From the NCBI GenBank assembly GCA_958295915.1, contig OY282381.1, forward strand, positions 1 through 64,000: DNA of 64,000 nt. The letters run 5' to 3'. The position numbers and the translations under genes were made by a program. How positions within the stretch are numbered: the first letter of the stretch is position 1; the number at the start of each line of letters is the position of its first letter. Below, in pieces: positions 19,926 to 28,464 of the stretch. The stretch is from an uncultured Caldilineaceae bacterium. GTDB taxonomy: Bacteria; Chloroflexota; Anaerolineae; Caldilineales; Caldilineaceae. The notes beneath the pieces were generated by a model, which worked only from the letters and a program-made list of their open reading frames with translations, did not search any database and was not told the DNA's origin.

Positions 19926-21548
19926 TTGAAAATTATGAGTGAAATTTGGACCCCAAGCAGCCCGCCTCCCTCCCAGTCATCGGGTGGGATCGAACTCCCC
20001 AAGGGGTTTTCCAGCTCTCGACGGAACGAAAGAGAGCAGCCAGAGGAAACACCCGACAGTGCAGGGCAGGCGCAAGACCCGCCCCAACACGCGGCAGACG
20101 AACAACCCTCTTCCCAACGACCGGATCCTGCGCGGGCCGATGCGGAGTGGGCGCCCCCAAGAGGCGCCCCTACGGATCAGCCTGACTTGAATCTGCTCTT
20201 TCCCCCTGCCGGCGCACAGGTAACCTGTCCGAACTGTGGAACAGCCTACACAGCCGCGGTGTTCACGATTATCGATTTGGGCGCCAATCCGGAATTGCGA
20301 TCGCTGATTTTGGGCGGGCAGGTCAATGTTGCTGTCTGCTCCTCTTGCGGCGCAGGTGGCCCCCTTAGCGTACCTCTGATGATCCACGACCCAGAGCATG
20401 AGTTTCTGGGCATCGTAGTCCCTGGCCAGGTCCGCATGGACGATATGCAGCTTCAGAAGGTGATTGGCGAGATGAGCCAGACGTTGATGGGGCAGCTCCC
20501 GTCCGATCAACGCCGAGGCTATATGCTCCAGCCCCAGCAGTACTTTGATTGGGACTCCCTGATGGAGAAGCTGTGGGGCTTTGAGGGTGTCACGCCGGAG
20601 ATGCTTCGTCGTCGACGGGAGCAGTCAGACCTGATCAGCAGCCTCCTACGCTTGGACAGCGACGAAAGCGCTATGCAGGTGGTTCTGGACCGGAACAAGA
20701 ACTTGATCGATTCAGAGTTTTTCGTTCTGTTAGGCCAGGTGATCAATGCAGTGGCCGCGCAGGGCCAGACCCAACAGCAGGAGGCGTTGATGAACCTGCG
20801 TCGTACGCTGCTTGATACGACCGAAGCGGGCCAGGAGGTCAAGGCATTGGAGGAACGGGTACAGGAGGCGTTGGGCAAAATCAAGTCAAACACGACCCGT
20901 AAGGAGTTGCTTGACCTGCTGCTGGGATATTGGTTAGAAGGGGACAGCGGCGAAACTATCGCCACAACAGTTCTGACCGCGGCGGCCAGCTTGGCCGATT
21001 ACCAATTCCTCCTCGGCCTGGCCGATCGTCTGGAACATGCCAACGATCCGGAAGAACGAGCGGCATTGATCGCCCTGCGGGACCGCATTGTCGAGATGAA
21101 CGAACACCGCAGCCAGAGCCAGCAGGCAGCCGCGCAACAGATGCAGGCTATTCTGCAGGAGGTGTTGCAGGCGACAGACACGGATGCCGCGCTGCGGGAG
21201 CGCGCCGACCACATTAACGAAATGTTTCTGGCTATGCTGGCCTCCAACATCAAGCAGGCGGAGCAAAACAAAGCCACATTCGCAGCGCAGCGGCTGCGAA
21301 TAGTCTATGAAAAGTCTCTGGCCATCGTAGAAGAACGACTGCCAGCGGAGTTGAAGCTGCTCAATCGACTTCTGTCTGCGCCGGACGAAGGCAGATTGCG
21401 GCGATTGCTGCAAGAAAATCGTTCTGAGCTTTCCCAGGAGTTTGTGGACGCGCTGAAGACACTGGAGGAACGGTTCCGCAGCGAAGGCAATACCCCCCTG
21501 GCTAGCCGCGTCAGGAGCATCCGCGGACAGGCCGCCCTTATGCTTTAA
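19926..21548 (+). CDS. CpXC domain-containing protein
   Basis: A 540-residue soluble protein. After a disordered, Pro/Gln-rich N-terminal 90 residues comes a CpXC domain with two CxxC pairs (CPNCGTAY and CSSCGAGG) and the typical P-E-L...L..G..N spacing between them, which probably binds zinc. The remaining 350 residues are mostly helical with long heptad-like stretches and no domain I recognise. The function of CpXC proteins is unknown. TTG 19926 has GAGGA six bases upstream; ATG 19935 is the alternative. It lies between ligA and cinA on the same strand with short gaps. A GTAGGGGC-type repeat is translated at residues 75-83. Confidence 0.75.
   Translation: MKIMSEIWTPSSPPPSQSSGGIELPKGFSSSRRNEREQPEETPDSAGQAQDPPQHAADEQPSSQRPDPARADAEWAPPRGAPTDQPDLNLLFPPAGAQVTCPNCGTAYTAAVFTIIDLGANPELRSLILGGQVNVAVCSSCGAGGPLSVPLMIHDPEHEFLGIVVPGQVRMDDMQLQKVIGEMSQTLMGQLPSDQRRGYMLQPQQYFDWDSLMEKLWGFEGVTPEMLRRRREQSDLISSLLRLDSDESAMQVVLDRNKNLIDSEFFVLLGQVINAVAAQGQTQQQEALMNLRRTLLDTTEAGQEVKALEERVQEALGKIKSNTTRKELLDLLLGYWLEGDSGETIATTVLTAAASLADYQFLLGLADRLEHANDPEERAALIALRDRIVEMNEHRSQSQQAAAQQMQAILQEVLQATDTDAALRERADHINEMFLAMLASNIKQAEQNKATFAAQRLRIVYEKSLAIVEERLPAELKLLNRLLSAPDEGRLRRLLQENRSELSQEFVDALKTLEERFRSEGNTPLASRVRSIRGQAALML
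20149..20175. repeat. GTAGGGGC hairpin repeat, copy 4 (inside CpXC gene, inverted)
   Basis: GGGCGCCCCCAAGAGGCGCC followed by CCTACGG; read on the minus strand it is GTAGGGGCGCCTCTTGGGGG. Translated in the disordered N-terminal tail. Copy 3 lies inside ligA at 19565-19591. Confidence 0.65.
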
Positions 21549-21565
21549 CTGCTTGAACAATTCCT

Positions 21566-21592
21566 AATTGGTCACCAACCACTGGGGTTTCA
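21566..21592. repeat. CAGTGG-family repeat before cinA
   Basis: GGTCACCAACCACTGGGGTT ends a few bases before the cinA start. The same CCACTGGGGT occurs just before the GT39-like gene (35918). Confidence 0.45.
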
Positions 21593-21595
21593 ACC

Positions 21596-22963
21596 ATGAC
21601 TGAATCTAAAAGCGTCTCTGCCGAACTTATAACCTCCGGCACAGAGATCCTTCTCGGTGATATCGTCGATACAAACGCAGCCTGGATCGCCCAGCAATTG
21701 CGGGAGATCGGTGTCAATCTCTACTACAAGACTACCGTCGGCGACAACGAGCCGCGCCTGCGAGGCGTGTTGGAGATGGCCTTGGCTCGCAGTGATGTGA
21801 TTCTCGTAACCGGTGGGCTAGGTCCGACCGCAGACGATATCACCCGGGATGCAATCGCCAACGCCACGAGCTGTCCTTTGCAACGCCATGTAGACATCGA
21901 AGCAAAGCTACGGGAGCGGTTTGCCCGTTGGGGCTATCAGCAGATGAGCGAAAACAATCTTCGACAGGCTCTGATTCCCGAAGACGCGACGGTTCTTGAA
22001 AATCCTGTGGGTACCGCGCCTGGCTTCATCACCCATGACCGCCGACATACGCGTAACGGGAAGGTCATCGCCATGCCCGGCGTCCCACGCGAGATGAAAC
22101 AGATGATGACGGATCTGGTGTTGCCCTACCTCCGAGAGCTGACCGGTGGCGTTGGCGTCATTCGCCGGCGCATTCTGCGCACAGTCGGCATCGGCGAAAG
22201 CAGTCTGGATGCCCAACTCGGCGCCTTGATGGACAGCGCCAATCCGACGATGGGCTTGGCAGCCCATCTGGGTCAGGCGGATGTACGGATTGCAGCCAGA
22301 GCCGCCAGCGCTGACGAAGCCGAAGCGCTATTGGACGAAATGGAAGACCGAGCGCGCGCGAAAATCGGCGACTATATCTACAGCACAACGCCGGATGAAT
22401 CGATCGAGGCTGTGCTGGCGCGGCTGTTGAACGAAGCCGGCGCACACCTGATCGTGCTGGAAACCAACTCAGCCCCGCCAGTCCGCCAGCCCACTGATTC
22501 ATACGATTGCGCTCAGGATCGCGCCCCACAGTGGCGCGCAATACAACCTTCAGACAACGGTATCATCGCCCAACGGCTGCAAACTGCAGCCGGCCGCTCC
22601 CCGGTGGCCCCCGCGGCTGTTCAATCAGCGGATAAGCTGTCTCCGACGCTGCAGCCTCTGCTTGCGTTGCCACCGGGGAGCGATGTGGCGCGACAACTGG
22701 CCCAGCAACTGCGGAAGGACTTTGTCAATGGCGAATCGCCGCCATACCCCGTACTCTACGGATTAGCCGTGATCACAAGTGGACAGCCGCATGAAACCTT
22801 CCATTCCAATCAGGGTGGCGAGACGTGGATAGGTTGTGCCGGGCCGGATCGCACCGAAGTGGTGCGCTTCCCTTTCGGTGGGGCAGACCAGCTGACAAAT
22901 GCTTGGGTAGGCAACCGGGCTATGGATTTACTGCGTCGGATTCTGCTTGATCTTGCCATTTAG
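21596..22963 (+). CDS. cinA: CinA-like protein with degenerate C-terminal PncC domain
   Basis: A 455-residue protein. The N-terminal 250 residues form a normal MoCF/CinA domain: ELITSGTEILLGDIVDTNA, VTGGLGPTADDITRD, AMPGVPREMKQMM. CinA proteins join an ADP-ribose pyrophosphatase-like domain to an NMN deamidase (PncC). Here the PncC half is altered: where AESCTGG is expected the sequence reads LETNSAPP, followed by 50 or so residues partly read from a dispersed repeat (22516-22550), before PncC-like segments resume (LPPGSDVARQLAQQLRKDF; GGETWIGC; VGNRAMDLLRRILLDL). So deamidase activity is doubtful. It follows the CpXC gene by 48 bp and precedes the LCP gene by 39 bp. Confidence 0.88.
   Translation: MTESKSVSAELITSGTEILLGDIVDTNAAWIAQQLREIGVNLYYKTTVGDNEPRLRGVLEMALARSDVILVTGGLGPTADDITRDAIANATSCPLQRHVDIEAKLRERFARWGYQQMSENNLRQALIPEDATVLENPVGTAPGFITHDRRHTRNGKVIAMPGVPREMKQMMTDLVLPYLRELTGGVGVIRRRILRTVGIGESSLDAQLGALMDSANPTMGLAAHLGQADVRIAARAASADEAEALLDEMEDRARAKIGDYIYSTTPDESIEAVLARLLNEAGAHLIVLETNSAPPVRQPTDSYDCAQDRAPQWRAIQPSDNGIIAQRLQTAAGRSPVAPAAVQSADKLSPTLQPLLALPPGSDVARQLAQQLRKDFVNGESPPYPVLYGLAVITSGQPHETFHSNQGGETWIGCAGPDRTEVVRFPFGGADQLTNAWVGNRAMDLLRRILLDLAI
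22516..22550. repeat. CACAGTGGCGCGCAA dispersed repeat, copy 7 (inside cinA)
   Basis: GGATCGCGCCCCACAGTGGC followed by GCGCAATACAACC, translated as DRAPQWRAIQP between the two CinA domains. The best preserved intragenic copy; copy 6 is in ligA at 19491. Confidence 0.7.
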
Positions 22964-23001
22964 ATCGAAACTGCCCTGTTCCTCTGAGGCGCATTCCGGT
23001 T

Positions 23002-24348
23002 ATGAGCCCTCGGCTTAACCTCCCGGCTCCACTAAAGTCCCCGAAAAATGTCCTGCGTCGGAGCATTCGTCCGTTCATACGTCCATACTTGCTGTTGATT
23101 CTCGGAAGCGCCATTCTGCTGAGTATCATCGTCGCTCGCCCTGACGCGCTTCCTGCTGATGACGCAGAAAAGGTCGTAATCTCTGAGCCGACCGTAGGGA
23201 CGCCCCTTGTGGCTACCCGACGTGGAGAGACGCCTGCTGAGGACAGCCAGCAGGTCGATCCGATTCCATCTGTCGAAATGCCACAGGTGGCTATGCCAAT
23301 CGATGTTGAGGCGACTGCGACGCCGTCACCGACCGCGACGCCGTCACCGACCGCAACCCCGCAACCGACCGCAACCCCGCAACCGACCGCGACGCCGTCA
23401 CCGACTGCGACGCCGTCACCGACCGCGACGCCGTCACCGACCGCGACGCCGTCACCGACTGTAACCTCGCAACCGTTAAACAGAACAACAAATGTGCTGA
23501 TATTGGGCAGTGATCGTAGACCGGGCCATCCAAATTGGCGGACGGATGTAATTATCCTGCTGATGATGAACCCGTATCTGCGCGAAGCAGCGGTCATCTC
23601 CTTTCCTCGCGATATGTACGTTGATGAGATTCCGGGCCATAGGCCGAATCGCATCAACGCCATCGACTATTTGGGGGAACAGGATGCGCCGCATGGGGGC
23701 GGCCCGCGGCTGTTGATGTCGATCCTGGAGGACCGTCTGCGGATTTCTATCGATCATTATGTGCGTTTTGAGTTCCAAGGGTTCGTTAAAGTGATCGACG
23801 CCCTGGGGGGGCTGAAGATTCACGTAGATTGCCGTTTGTACGAATACTATCCGCAGGAGGGCATCTATCTGGACCTGAAGCCAGGTGATCATCTGCTGAC
23901 CGGGCAGCAGGCGCTCAGTTACGTGCGCAGTCGTCAGTCCGGTGGTGGGGATTTAGAGCGCGCGCGCCGACAGCAGCGTGTGGTCTGGGCACTGCGGAAG
24001 CAGGTTACAGAGCAGAATCTTTGGCCCCATGCGCGGGGGTTATACGTGGCGCTGCGCGATTTCATTGAAACCGATGTCGGCGTATGGGCGGCAATGCGAT
24101 ACGTTCACTTCGCCCTGGCGCTGAATGAAGCGAGCGTAAAGGGGTATGTGATCGAGCCACCTGCGATAAATCCGAGCTGGCGGCAGGGCATGTCTGTATT
24201 TCTGGTAGACTGGCCCTATATCGCTGCCGATCTCCAACGCGTCTTTCACCGTCCGCCATTTGTCGAGACAAATACCGCTGTCGAGCATGCTGCCGGGAGT
24301 CCTGCGGGTGCTGGTAGCAATACGGACACGAACTCCGCATGCCCCTGA
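23002..24348 (+). CDS. LytR-CpsA-Psr (LCP) family cell wall ligase
   Basis: A 448-residue type II membrane protein: short basic cytoplasmic tail, one membrane helix (about 27-46, PYLLLILGSAILLSIIVA), a long Pro/Thr linker and an LCP domain. LCP hallmarks are NVLILGSDRRPG, WRTDVIILLMMNP, AVISFPRDMYVDEIPG, RINAIDYLGE, DALGGLKIHVDCRLYEYYP and LTGQQALSYVRSR, containing the Asp and Arg residues that bind polyprenyl pyrophosphate. These enzymes attach glycopolymers to the envelope. The linker holds eight ATPxPT repeats, and a GTAGGGGC-type repeat is translated just before it. It is the last gene of the polX-led run. No clear Shine-Dalgarno at optimal spacing. Confidence 0.9.
   Translation: MSPRLNLPAPLKSPKNVLRRSIRPFIRPYLLLILGSAILLSIIVARPDALPADDAEKVVISEPTVGTPLVATRRGETPAEDSQQVDPIPSVEMPQVAMPIDVEATATPSPTATPSPTATPQPTATPQPTATPSPTATPSPTATPSPTATPSPTVTSQPLNRTTNVLILGSDRRPGHPNWRTDVIILLMMNPYLREAAVISFPRDMYVDEIPGHRPNRINAIDYLGEQDAPHGGGPRLLMSILEDRLRISIDHYVRFEFQGFVKVIDALGGLKIHVDCRLYEYYPQEGIYLDLKPGDHLLTGQQALSYVRSRQSGGGDLERARRQQRVVWALRKQVTEQNLWPHARGLYVALRDFIETDVGVWAAMRYVHFALALNEASVKGYVIEPPAINPSWRQGMSVFLVDWPYIAADLQRVFHRPPFVETNTAVEHAAGSPAGAGSNTDTNSACP
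23194..23220. repeat. GTAGGGGC hairpin repeat, copy 5 (inside LCP gene)
   Basis: GTAGGGACGCCCCTTGTGGC followed by TACCCGA, translated as VGTPLVATR in the extracytoplasmic linker. Confidence 0.65.
23317..23460 (+). repeat. 18-bp tandem repeat, 8 copies, encoding ATPxPT
   Basis: Unit GCGACGCCGTCACCGACC; copies 3 and 4 are the variant GCAACCCCGCAACCGACC (ATPQPT). Eight full units without indels encode the flexible linker of the LCP protein. Near-identity of units suggests the copy number can change. Confidence 0.92.
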
Positions 24349-24395
24349 AACAGAGAAGTGAGAGGGGAGAAGTGAGAACTGCTCGGGAGCTGGCG

Positions 24396-25046
24396 CTATC
24401 TCTTCTGTAGCAGATACCAGCGAGATTGGCGAACAGACGATGATCTGCTGCGTTCAGAAGGAATTCCCCGTTCTTCGGTCACGATTTGCAGCGCATCTCC
24501 AAACAGAGCCGCCACCTCGCCATCGTCCATTCCGCGCGCGTTGGAACTGCCAGCAGAGATCTTGTCCCGGTCGAACGCATATACGTGATAATATCCACCG
24601 GGACATAGCGCCCGCCAGATTCCCCGGGCGTACAAGGGACGGCGCGCGTCCGGTAGGCTGTGGAGACAACCGATATCCAGCGCGTAGACCGCTCCTATCG
24701 GGCCTACTGGCAATCTGCTGACATCCGCTTGGACAAATACTGCCTTGCCAGTTTGCGGGAGAGAATCATCGCTGACGCTGGCCCGCAGCCGCCTATGCGC
24801 CAGCATCAGCGCCCGCCCGGAGAGATCCACCCCAATCGCGCACAATCCCTGACGAGCCAGAAAAAGCGTATTCAGACCGCTACCGCAGCCGATGTCTAGC
24901 GCATACGCGCCGGGGCGGGGCAACTCCGCATCTGTCCAGAAGCGTTGCACTTCCGGCGGGGTGATGCCTGTGTCCCAGGGGGTCTGCCCACTGCGATAGC
25001 GCTCATCCCAATGGGCGCGCAGATCGGTTCCCATTTCAGCTGTCAT
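24396..25046 (-). CDS. Class I SAM-dependent methyltransferase
   Basis: A 216-residue protein with the SAM-binding motif ALDIGCGSGLNTLFLA near residue 49, the acidic end of strand 2 (IGVDLSGRAL) and motif IV-like ALDIGCLHSLPDARR. The opening WDERYRSGQTPWDTGITPPE resembles thiopurine S-methyltransferase and TehB-like enzymes. The substrate is unknown. ATG 25034 is an alternative start four codons in; neither has a strong Shine-Dalgarno. The next minus-strand gene upstream is an alpha/beta hydrolase that ends 57 bp away, so they may be cotranscribed. Confidence 0.82.
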   Translation of the reverse strand: MTAEMGTDLRAHWDERYRSGQTPWDTGITPPEVQRFWTDAELPRPGAYALDIGCGSGLNTLFLARQGLCAIGVDLSGRALMLAHRRLRASVSDDSLPQTGKAVFVQADVSRLPVGPIGAVYALDIGCLHSLPDARRPLYARGIWRALCPGGYYHVYAFDRDKISAGSSNARGMDDGEVAALFGDALQIVTEERGIPSERSRSSSVRQSRWYLLQKR

Positions 25047-25103
25047 AGGTCGGCCCGACCCAAAGGGCGATATTCCGCATCAGAGAACGGCGGCATCTGA
25101 TGT

Positions 25104-26000
25104 TCAGGCGAATGTGAGTGGGTCCAGATCCGCTCGGTCTTTATCTGTATCCGAATCGCTTTCCTCTGCGTACTCCCGGGCCTCCTCAAAGCTATCGAAG
25201 TCCTCGGTAATAAAGTCGATAATCCGCTCCGCCAGGACGACAGGAGATTCAATCATGGGGCTGTGACCGATTCCCCGCAGGATTTCAAGATTGGCCGCTC
25301 CCGGAATCGCAAGCAGCGATCGGGTGGCCGCATCTCGTTCGACGATGATATCTTCCGCACCCAGCATCAGAAGCGTTGGCAGGGTGAGCCGCTGCGCCTC
25401 TTCTAAGCGATTCCAGCGGCCTACGGCCTCGGCCAGCGCTGTAAAGGCGGCAGACGCCATCTCGGCCGCGTCGTCGACAAGCAGATCGAAAAATGCGTCA
25501 AATTCCGGCCTGGTCATCGTAGGAGGTGGTACAGACGGCATGAGCGCAGCCAGGGCCTGACGCAAGAGAGTACGATCTGCGCGCATCTGTGACAGCAGTT
25601 GCAGCCCCTGCAAGGGTGTGAACGCTCCCTCAATTGGCACGCTGTCCACGAGAATCAGACTATGTACATGTTCTCTATAGCGAAGGGCGTACTCTGTTGC
25701 AATGGCCCCGCCGCTGCCGTGTCCAACGAGATCGAACTCGGACAGCGCCAATGCCTCAGCGAACTCCGCGACGTCTGCTGCCTGGTCGGCAATCTCGTAT
25801 CCGCTCTCCGAATGGCTGCTCTGACCGCATCCCCTCAGGTCCGGGGCGACGGCGAAGATAGAATCTGGCAGAATGGCGAAGAACGGCTCCCACCAACGGC
25901 TGGACGCGTGCGAGCCGTGGAGCAAAAGCAAGGGTACTCCGTCGGCATCGCCGTGGGTGCGGTAATGGAATATCATACGGGAAGTCTGAACGAATCGCAT
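25104..26000 (-). CDS. Alpha/beta hydrolase
   Basis: A 298-residue serine hydrolase of the alpha/beta fold. The oxyanion region is LLLLHGSHASSRWWEP, the nucleophile elbow is GHGSGG (Ser96), the acid is probably the Asp of GAEDIIVERDA, and the histidine is in GIGHSPMIESP. The cap region and sequence resemble haloperoxidase or esterase-like members; no substrate can be named. The last 30 residues are a charged Asp/Glu/Ser-rich tail beyond the normal fold. Confidence 0.88.
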   Translation of the reverse strand: MRFVQTSRMIFHYRTHGDADGVPLLLLHGSHASSRWWEPFFAILPDSIFAVAPDLRGCGQSSHSESGYEIADQAADVAEFAEALALSEFDLVGHGSGGAIATEYALRYREHVHSLILVDSVPIEGAFTPLQGLQLLSQMRADRTLLRQALAALMPSVPPPTMTRPEFDAFFDLLVDDAAEMASAAFTALAEAVGRWNRLEEAQRLTLPTLLMLGAEDIIVERDAATRSLLAIPGAANLEILRGIGHSPMIESPVVLAERIIDFITEDFDSFEEAREYAEESDSDTDKDRADLDPLTFA

Positions 26001-26047
26001 ACAGATTATTGCGCGTAGTCAGCAAAAACAATCAAAATATCCCTGCA

Positions 26048-26473
26048 CTATCCCCGTCTTTTCATCTCTCGTCCCGCCTCATCCTCCTCCGGCGCAAAAA
26101 TCAACAATAAGGCTGCAGCCGCTGCTTCCGGCTGTGGACCGTCTACACGACCGATTTCCTCCTCAGTGAAGATCAAACCGCCCTGAATGACCGTTCCGTC
26201 CGCTTCCAGCCAACCTAATTCGCCACCTTCAAACAGCCCATGGCTGCGGATTCTCCAATGTGTCGAAATGCCGCCCAGTTCCTTCTCGCCGTGGCGCGTA
26301 GCGCGAAAAATGCGCCAACCGCTTTCTTGCCGTTCGCTGCGTCCGATATGGATGCCTGCATCCCAACGCAGGCGGAAGATGGCCTCGCCGGCCACGTAGC
26401 CAACAGCGTCCTCGCCGCTGCTGCGAAAGCGATAGATCGTGGTGCGTTCACTTGTGGAAGAGAGGACGCTCAT
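26048..26473 (-). CDS. Conserved hypothetical protein, small beta-rich
   Basis: About 142 residues from ATG 26473. I do not recognise the family with confidence. The alternating pattern (RTTIYRFRSSGEDAVGYVAG, AIFRLRWDAG, GWRIFRATRHGEKELGG, HGLFEGGELGWLEADGTVI) suggests an antiparallel beta fold, perhaps tubby or LURP-one-like; the C-terminus AAAAALLLIFAPEED would be a helix. The open frame extends to 26593, but that stretch is Ser/Thr/Asn-rich and overlaps the hydrolase gene upstream, so I prefer the internal start. It is the last gene of the minus-strand menA run. Confidence 0.5.
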   Translation of the reverse strand: MSVLSSTSERTTIYRFRSSGEDAVGYVAGEAIFRLRWDAGIHIGRSERQESGWRIFRATRHGEKELGGISTHWRIRSHGLFEGGELGWLEADGTVIQGGLIFTEEEIGRVDGPQPEAAAAALLLIFAPEEDEAGREMKRRG

Positions 26474-26568
26474 TTGGCTACTCGTCGTAGATTTGTTCCA
26501 GATAACTGAAGCAGTTGTATTCGTGTAGTCATATTCAGAGGCATATCCGCCACTTCCTCTTGATTGCA

Positions 26569-27462
26569 TTAACGAATATAGCTGCGGAACCACGCCAGCG
26601 TGCGCTCCCAGGCCGCTGCGGCCGCAGCGGCCCGGTAGCTGTTCCTGGTGTCGTTGAAAAAGGAATGAGGCGCTCCCTCATAGATGTGGGCTTCGGCGTC
26701 AAATCCGGCCTGGGTTTTGATGATTTCGATCATCTCAGCGACATCATTCAGATCAAAGCGATCCGCTGTGCCGTAATGGGCTTGGACCGCTGCTTTCACC
26801 TGAGCCGCCTGGTCCGGCGACAGCAGCGCGCCGTAGTAGGGGACGGCAGCGGCAACCTGCTCGCTGACGGTTGCCGTCTGTAGGGCAAGTCCGCCGCCGA
26901 GACAGTAGCCAATGATTCCAGCCTTTACACTGGCGACAAACTCGTGTTCCAGCATAAAGCTGATGGCCTGATCGATTTCCCGGACAGCGGCGGCCATGTC
27001 CAGTTCCATCACCAGCTTGCGGGCCTCGTCCGGCTCTGTCGTGACGCTACCGTGATACAGGTCCGGCGCCAGGGCAGCGAATCCGGCTTCGGCGAAGCGG
27101 CGGGTGACGGCACGGATGTGTTCGTCGAGGCCCCACCACTCTTGAATGACGATGACCGCCGGGGCAGCGCCCTCAGCGGGGCGGGCGAGGTAACCGCTTA
27201 GCGTACTGTCATCTCGGTCAAGGTAGAGAACGTCCTCGGCGACGATGCCTGCAACAGGCGCCGCTTCGGGCGCGGGTGAGTTGGTGGGCGTAACCGGAGT
27301 GGGGGCCGGCGCGTTGGGGGGCACAACGGCACAGGCTGCCAACAGCGAGTTGGCCACAGTCAGGCTGCCGAGAGCCAGAGACGCGCGCTGCATAAACTGT
27401 CGTCGAGAGATCTGCCCTAACTGATACGAAGTCACGAGATTCATCACATGGATGCGGTCCAT
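26569..27462 (-). CDS. Dienelactone hydrolase family protein, Tat-exported lipoprotein
   Basis: About 297 residues. The N-terminus has a twin-arginine-like motif (SRRQFMQRAS, Arg20-Arg21), a hydrophobic stretch and a lipobox LLAAC (Cys44), so it is predicted to be a Tat-exported lipoprotein. The mature part is a dienelactone-hydrolase fold with nucleophile Cys187 in GYCLGGG, Asp234 in HYGTADRF, His266 in APHSFFND and the conserved Glu in IQEWWG. The family hydrolyses lactones and esters. The start at 27462 is supported by GAAGGA eight bases upstream; the longer frame to 27531 would add an unlikely hydrophobic leader. It follows menA. Confidence 0.88.
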   Translation of the reverse strand: MDRIHVMNLVTSYQLGQISRRQFMQRASLALGSLTVANSLLAACAVVPPNAPAPTPVTPTNSPAPEAAPVAGIVAEDVLYLDRDDSTLSGYLARPAEGAAPAVIVIQEWWGLDEHIRAVTRRFAEAGFAALAPDLYHGSVTTEPDEARKLVMELDMAAAVREIDQAISFMLEHEFVASVKAGIIGYCLGGGLALQTATVSEQVAAAVPYYGALLSPDQAAQVKAAVQAHYGTADRFDLNDVAEMIEIIKTQAGFDAEAHIYEGAPHSFFNDTRNSYRAAAAAAAWERTLAWFRSYIR

Positions 27463-27540
27463 AGCAAATTTCCTTCGTGTAGACAAAACTAATGAACAAA
27501 CGGAAAACACAAGTAATATAACACAAAACACACTGTCCCG

Positions 27541-28458
27541 TTAGAAGAGTACCCCAATAGAAAACAACAGGCTGTAAAAAAGAGTGAGTTGGGTTGTTGC
27601 AGCCAGCAACGAATTGAGAGCCGTTCCTGTTTCTGTATACATAGAATAGGCTCTTTGCATGGCCAGAGGTAGGCTAAGAAGGGGAAGAAGAACCGTAGGC
27701 GCACGATCGAATCCAATCCATAGGACGAATGGCAACGCGTAGGCCACACCCAGTAGAATCAGGTACTGGCGCCGGGTATTGCGACGACCAATCAGAACGG
27801 CGAGTGTACGTTTGCCGGCCTGGGCGTCGGTCTCGATATCCCGTAGATTGTTGACCACCAGAATGGCTGTGATGAGCGCGCCGAGCGCTACCGCGGCCAT
27901 GACGACTGTAGCCGAGAGAGCGCCTGTCTGCACAAAATAGGTTCCAGAGACGGCAACGAGGCCGAAAAAGATGAAGACGAACAGATCCCCCAGCCCGTAA
28001 TAACCGAAAGGAAACGGTCCACCCGTATACAGAAGGGCCGCCAGAAGTGATGCTACGCCCACGGCAAAAATTGGCCAGCCGCCAACGAAAATCAGATAGA
28101 CGCCAACCAGAGCTACCAGACTGACGACCGCAGCCATCCCCATACGCATCTCCAGCGCAGACAGAAGACCGGCGGCCATAACCCGGGTCGGGCCCAGGCG
28201 TTCGCCGCTATCGGCTCCCTTGACAAAGTCAAAATAATCGTTGGCAAAATTGGAGAGAATTTGCAGTAAGAGCGCGCCAATGGTTGCGGCCAATGCCGGC
28301 ATGGGGGCGAAGAATCCGTCAGACCAGGCCAGCGCCGTTCCGACCAACACCGGCGCGATGGCGGCTGGTAAGGTTCTCGGGCGAGCGGCCAGCAGCCAAA
28401 CCTGCCACTTGGATGCGGCGTTATGGACAGCCGGCGCGTCTGGTCGGCGATCGTTCAT
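27541..28458 (-). CDS. menA: 1,4-dihydroxy-2-naphthoate polyprenyltransferase MenA
   Basis: A 305-residue UbiA-superfamily membrane prenyltransferase with about nine helices. The two Asp-rich motifs that bind prenyl diphosphate are NFANDYFDFVKGAD (near residue 71) and NNLRDIETDAQAGKRTLAV (near residue 203), and the N-terminal LLAARPRTLPAAIAPVLVG is typical of MenA. It makes demethylmenaquinone. It starts six bases after the end of an unknown polytopic membrane protein on the same strand, so the two are probably cotranscribed. Other men genes are not in the window. Confidence 0.92.
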   Translation of the reverse strand: MNDRRPDAPAVHNAASKWQVWLLAARPRTLPAAIAPVLVGTALAWSDGFFAPMPALAATIGALLLQILSNFANDYFDFVKGADSGERLGPTRVMAAGLLSALEMRMGMAAVVSLVALVGVYLIFVGGWPIFAVGVASLLAALLYTGGPFPFGYYGLGDLFVFIFFGLVAVSGTYFVQTGALSATVVMAAVALGALITAILVVNNLRDIETDAQAGKRTLAVLIGRRNTRRQYLILLGVAYALPFVLWIGFDRAPTVLLPLLSLPLAMQRAYSMYTETGTALNSLLAATTQLTLFYSLLFSIGVLF

Positions 28459-28464
28459 ATCCTG

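Noticed and set aside
23317..23460. Possible CRISPR array
   Set aside because: The 18-bp units are contiguous with no spacers and encode an in-frame peptide repeat.
23207..23533. Arg/His-rich and SRSVTA-repeat open frames over the LCP gene
   Set aside because: They are other-frame readings of the 18-bp tandem repeat in the LCP linker.
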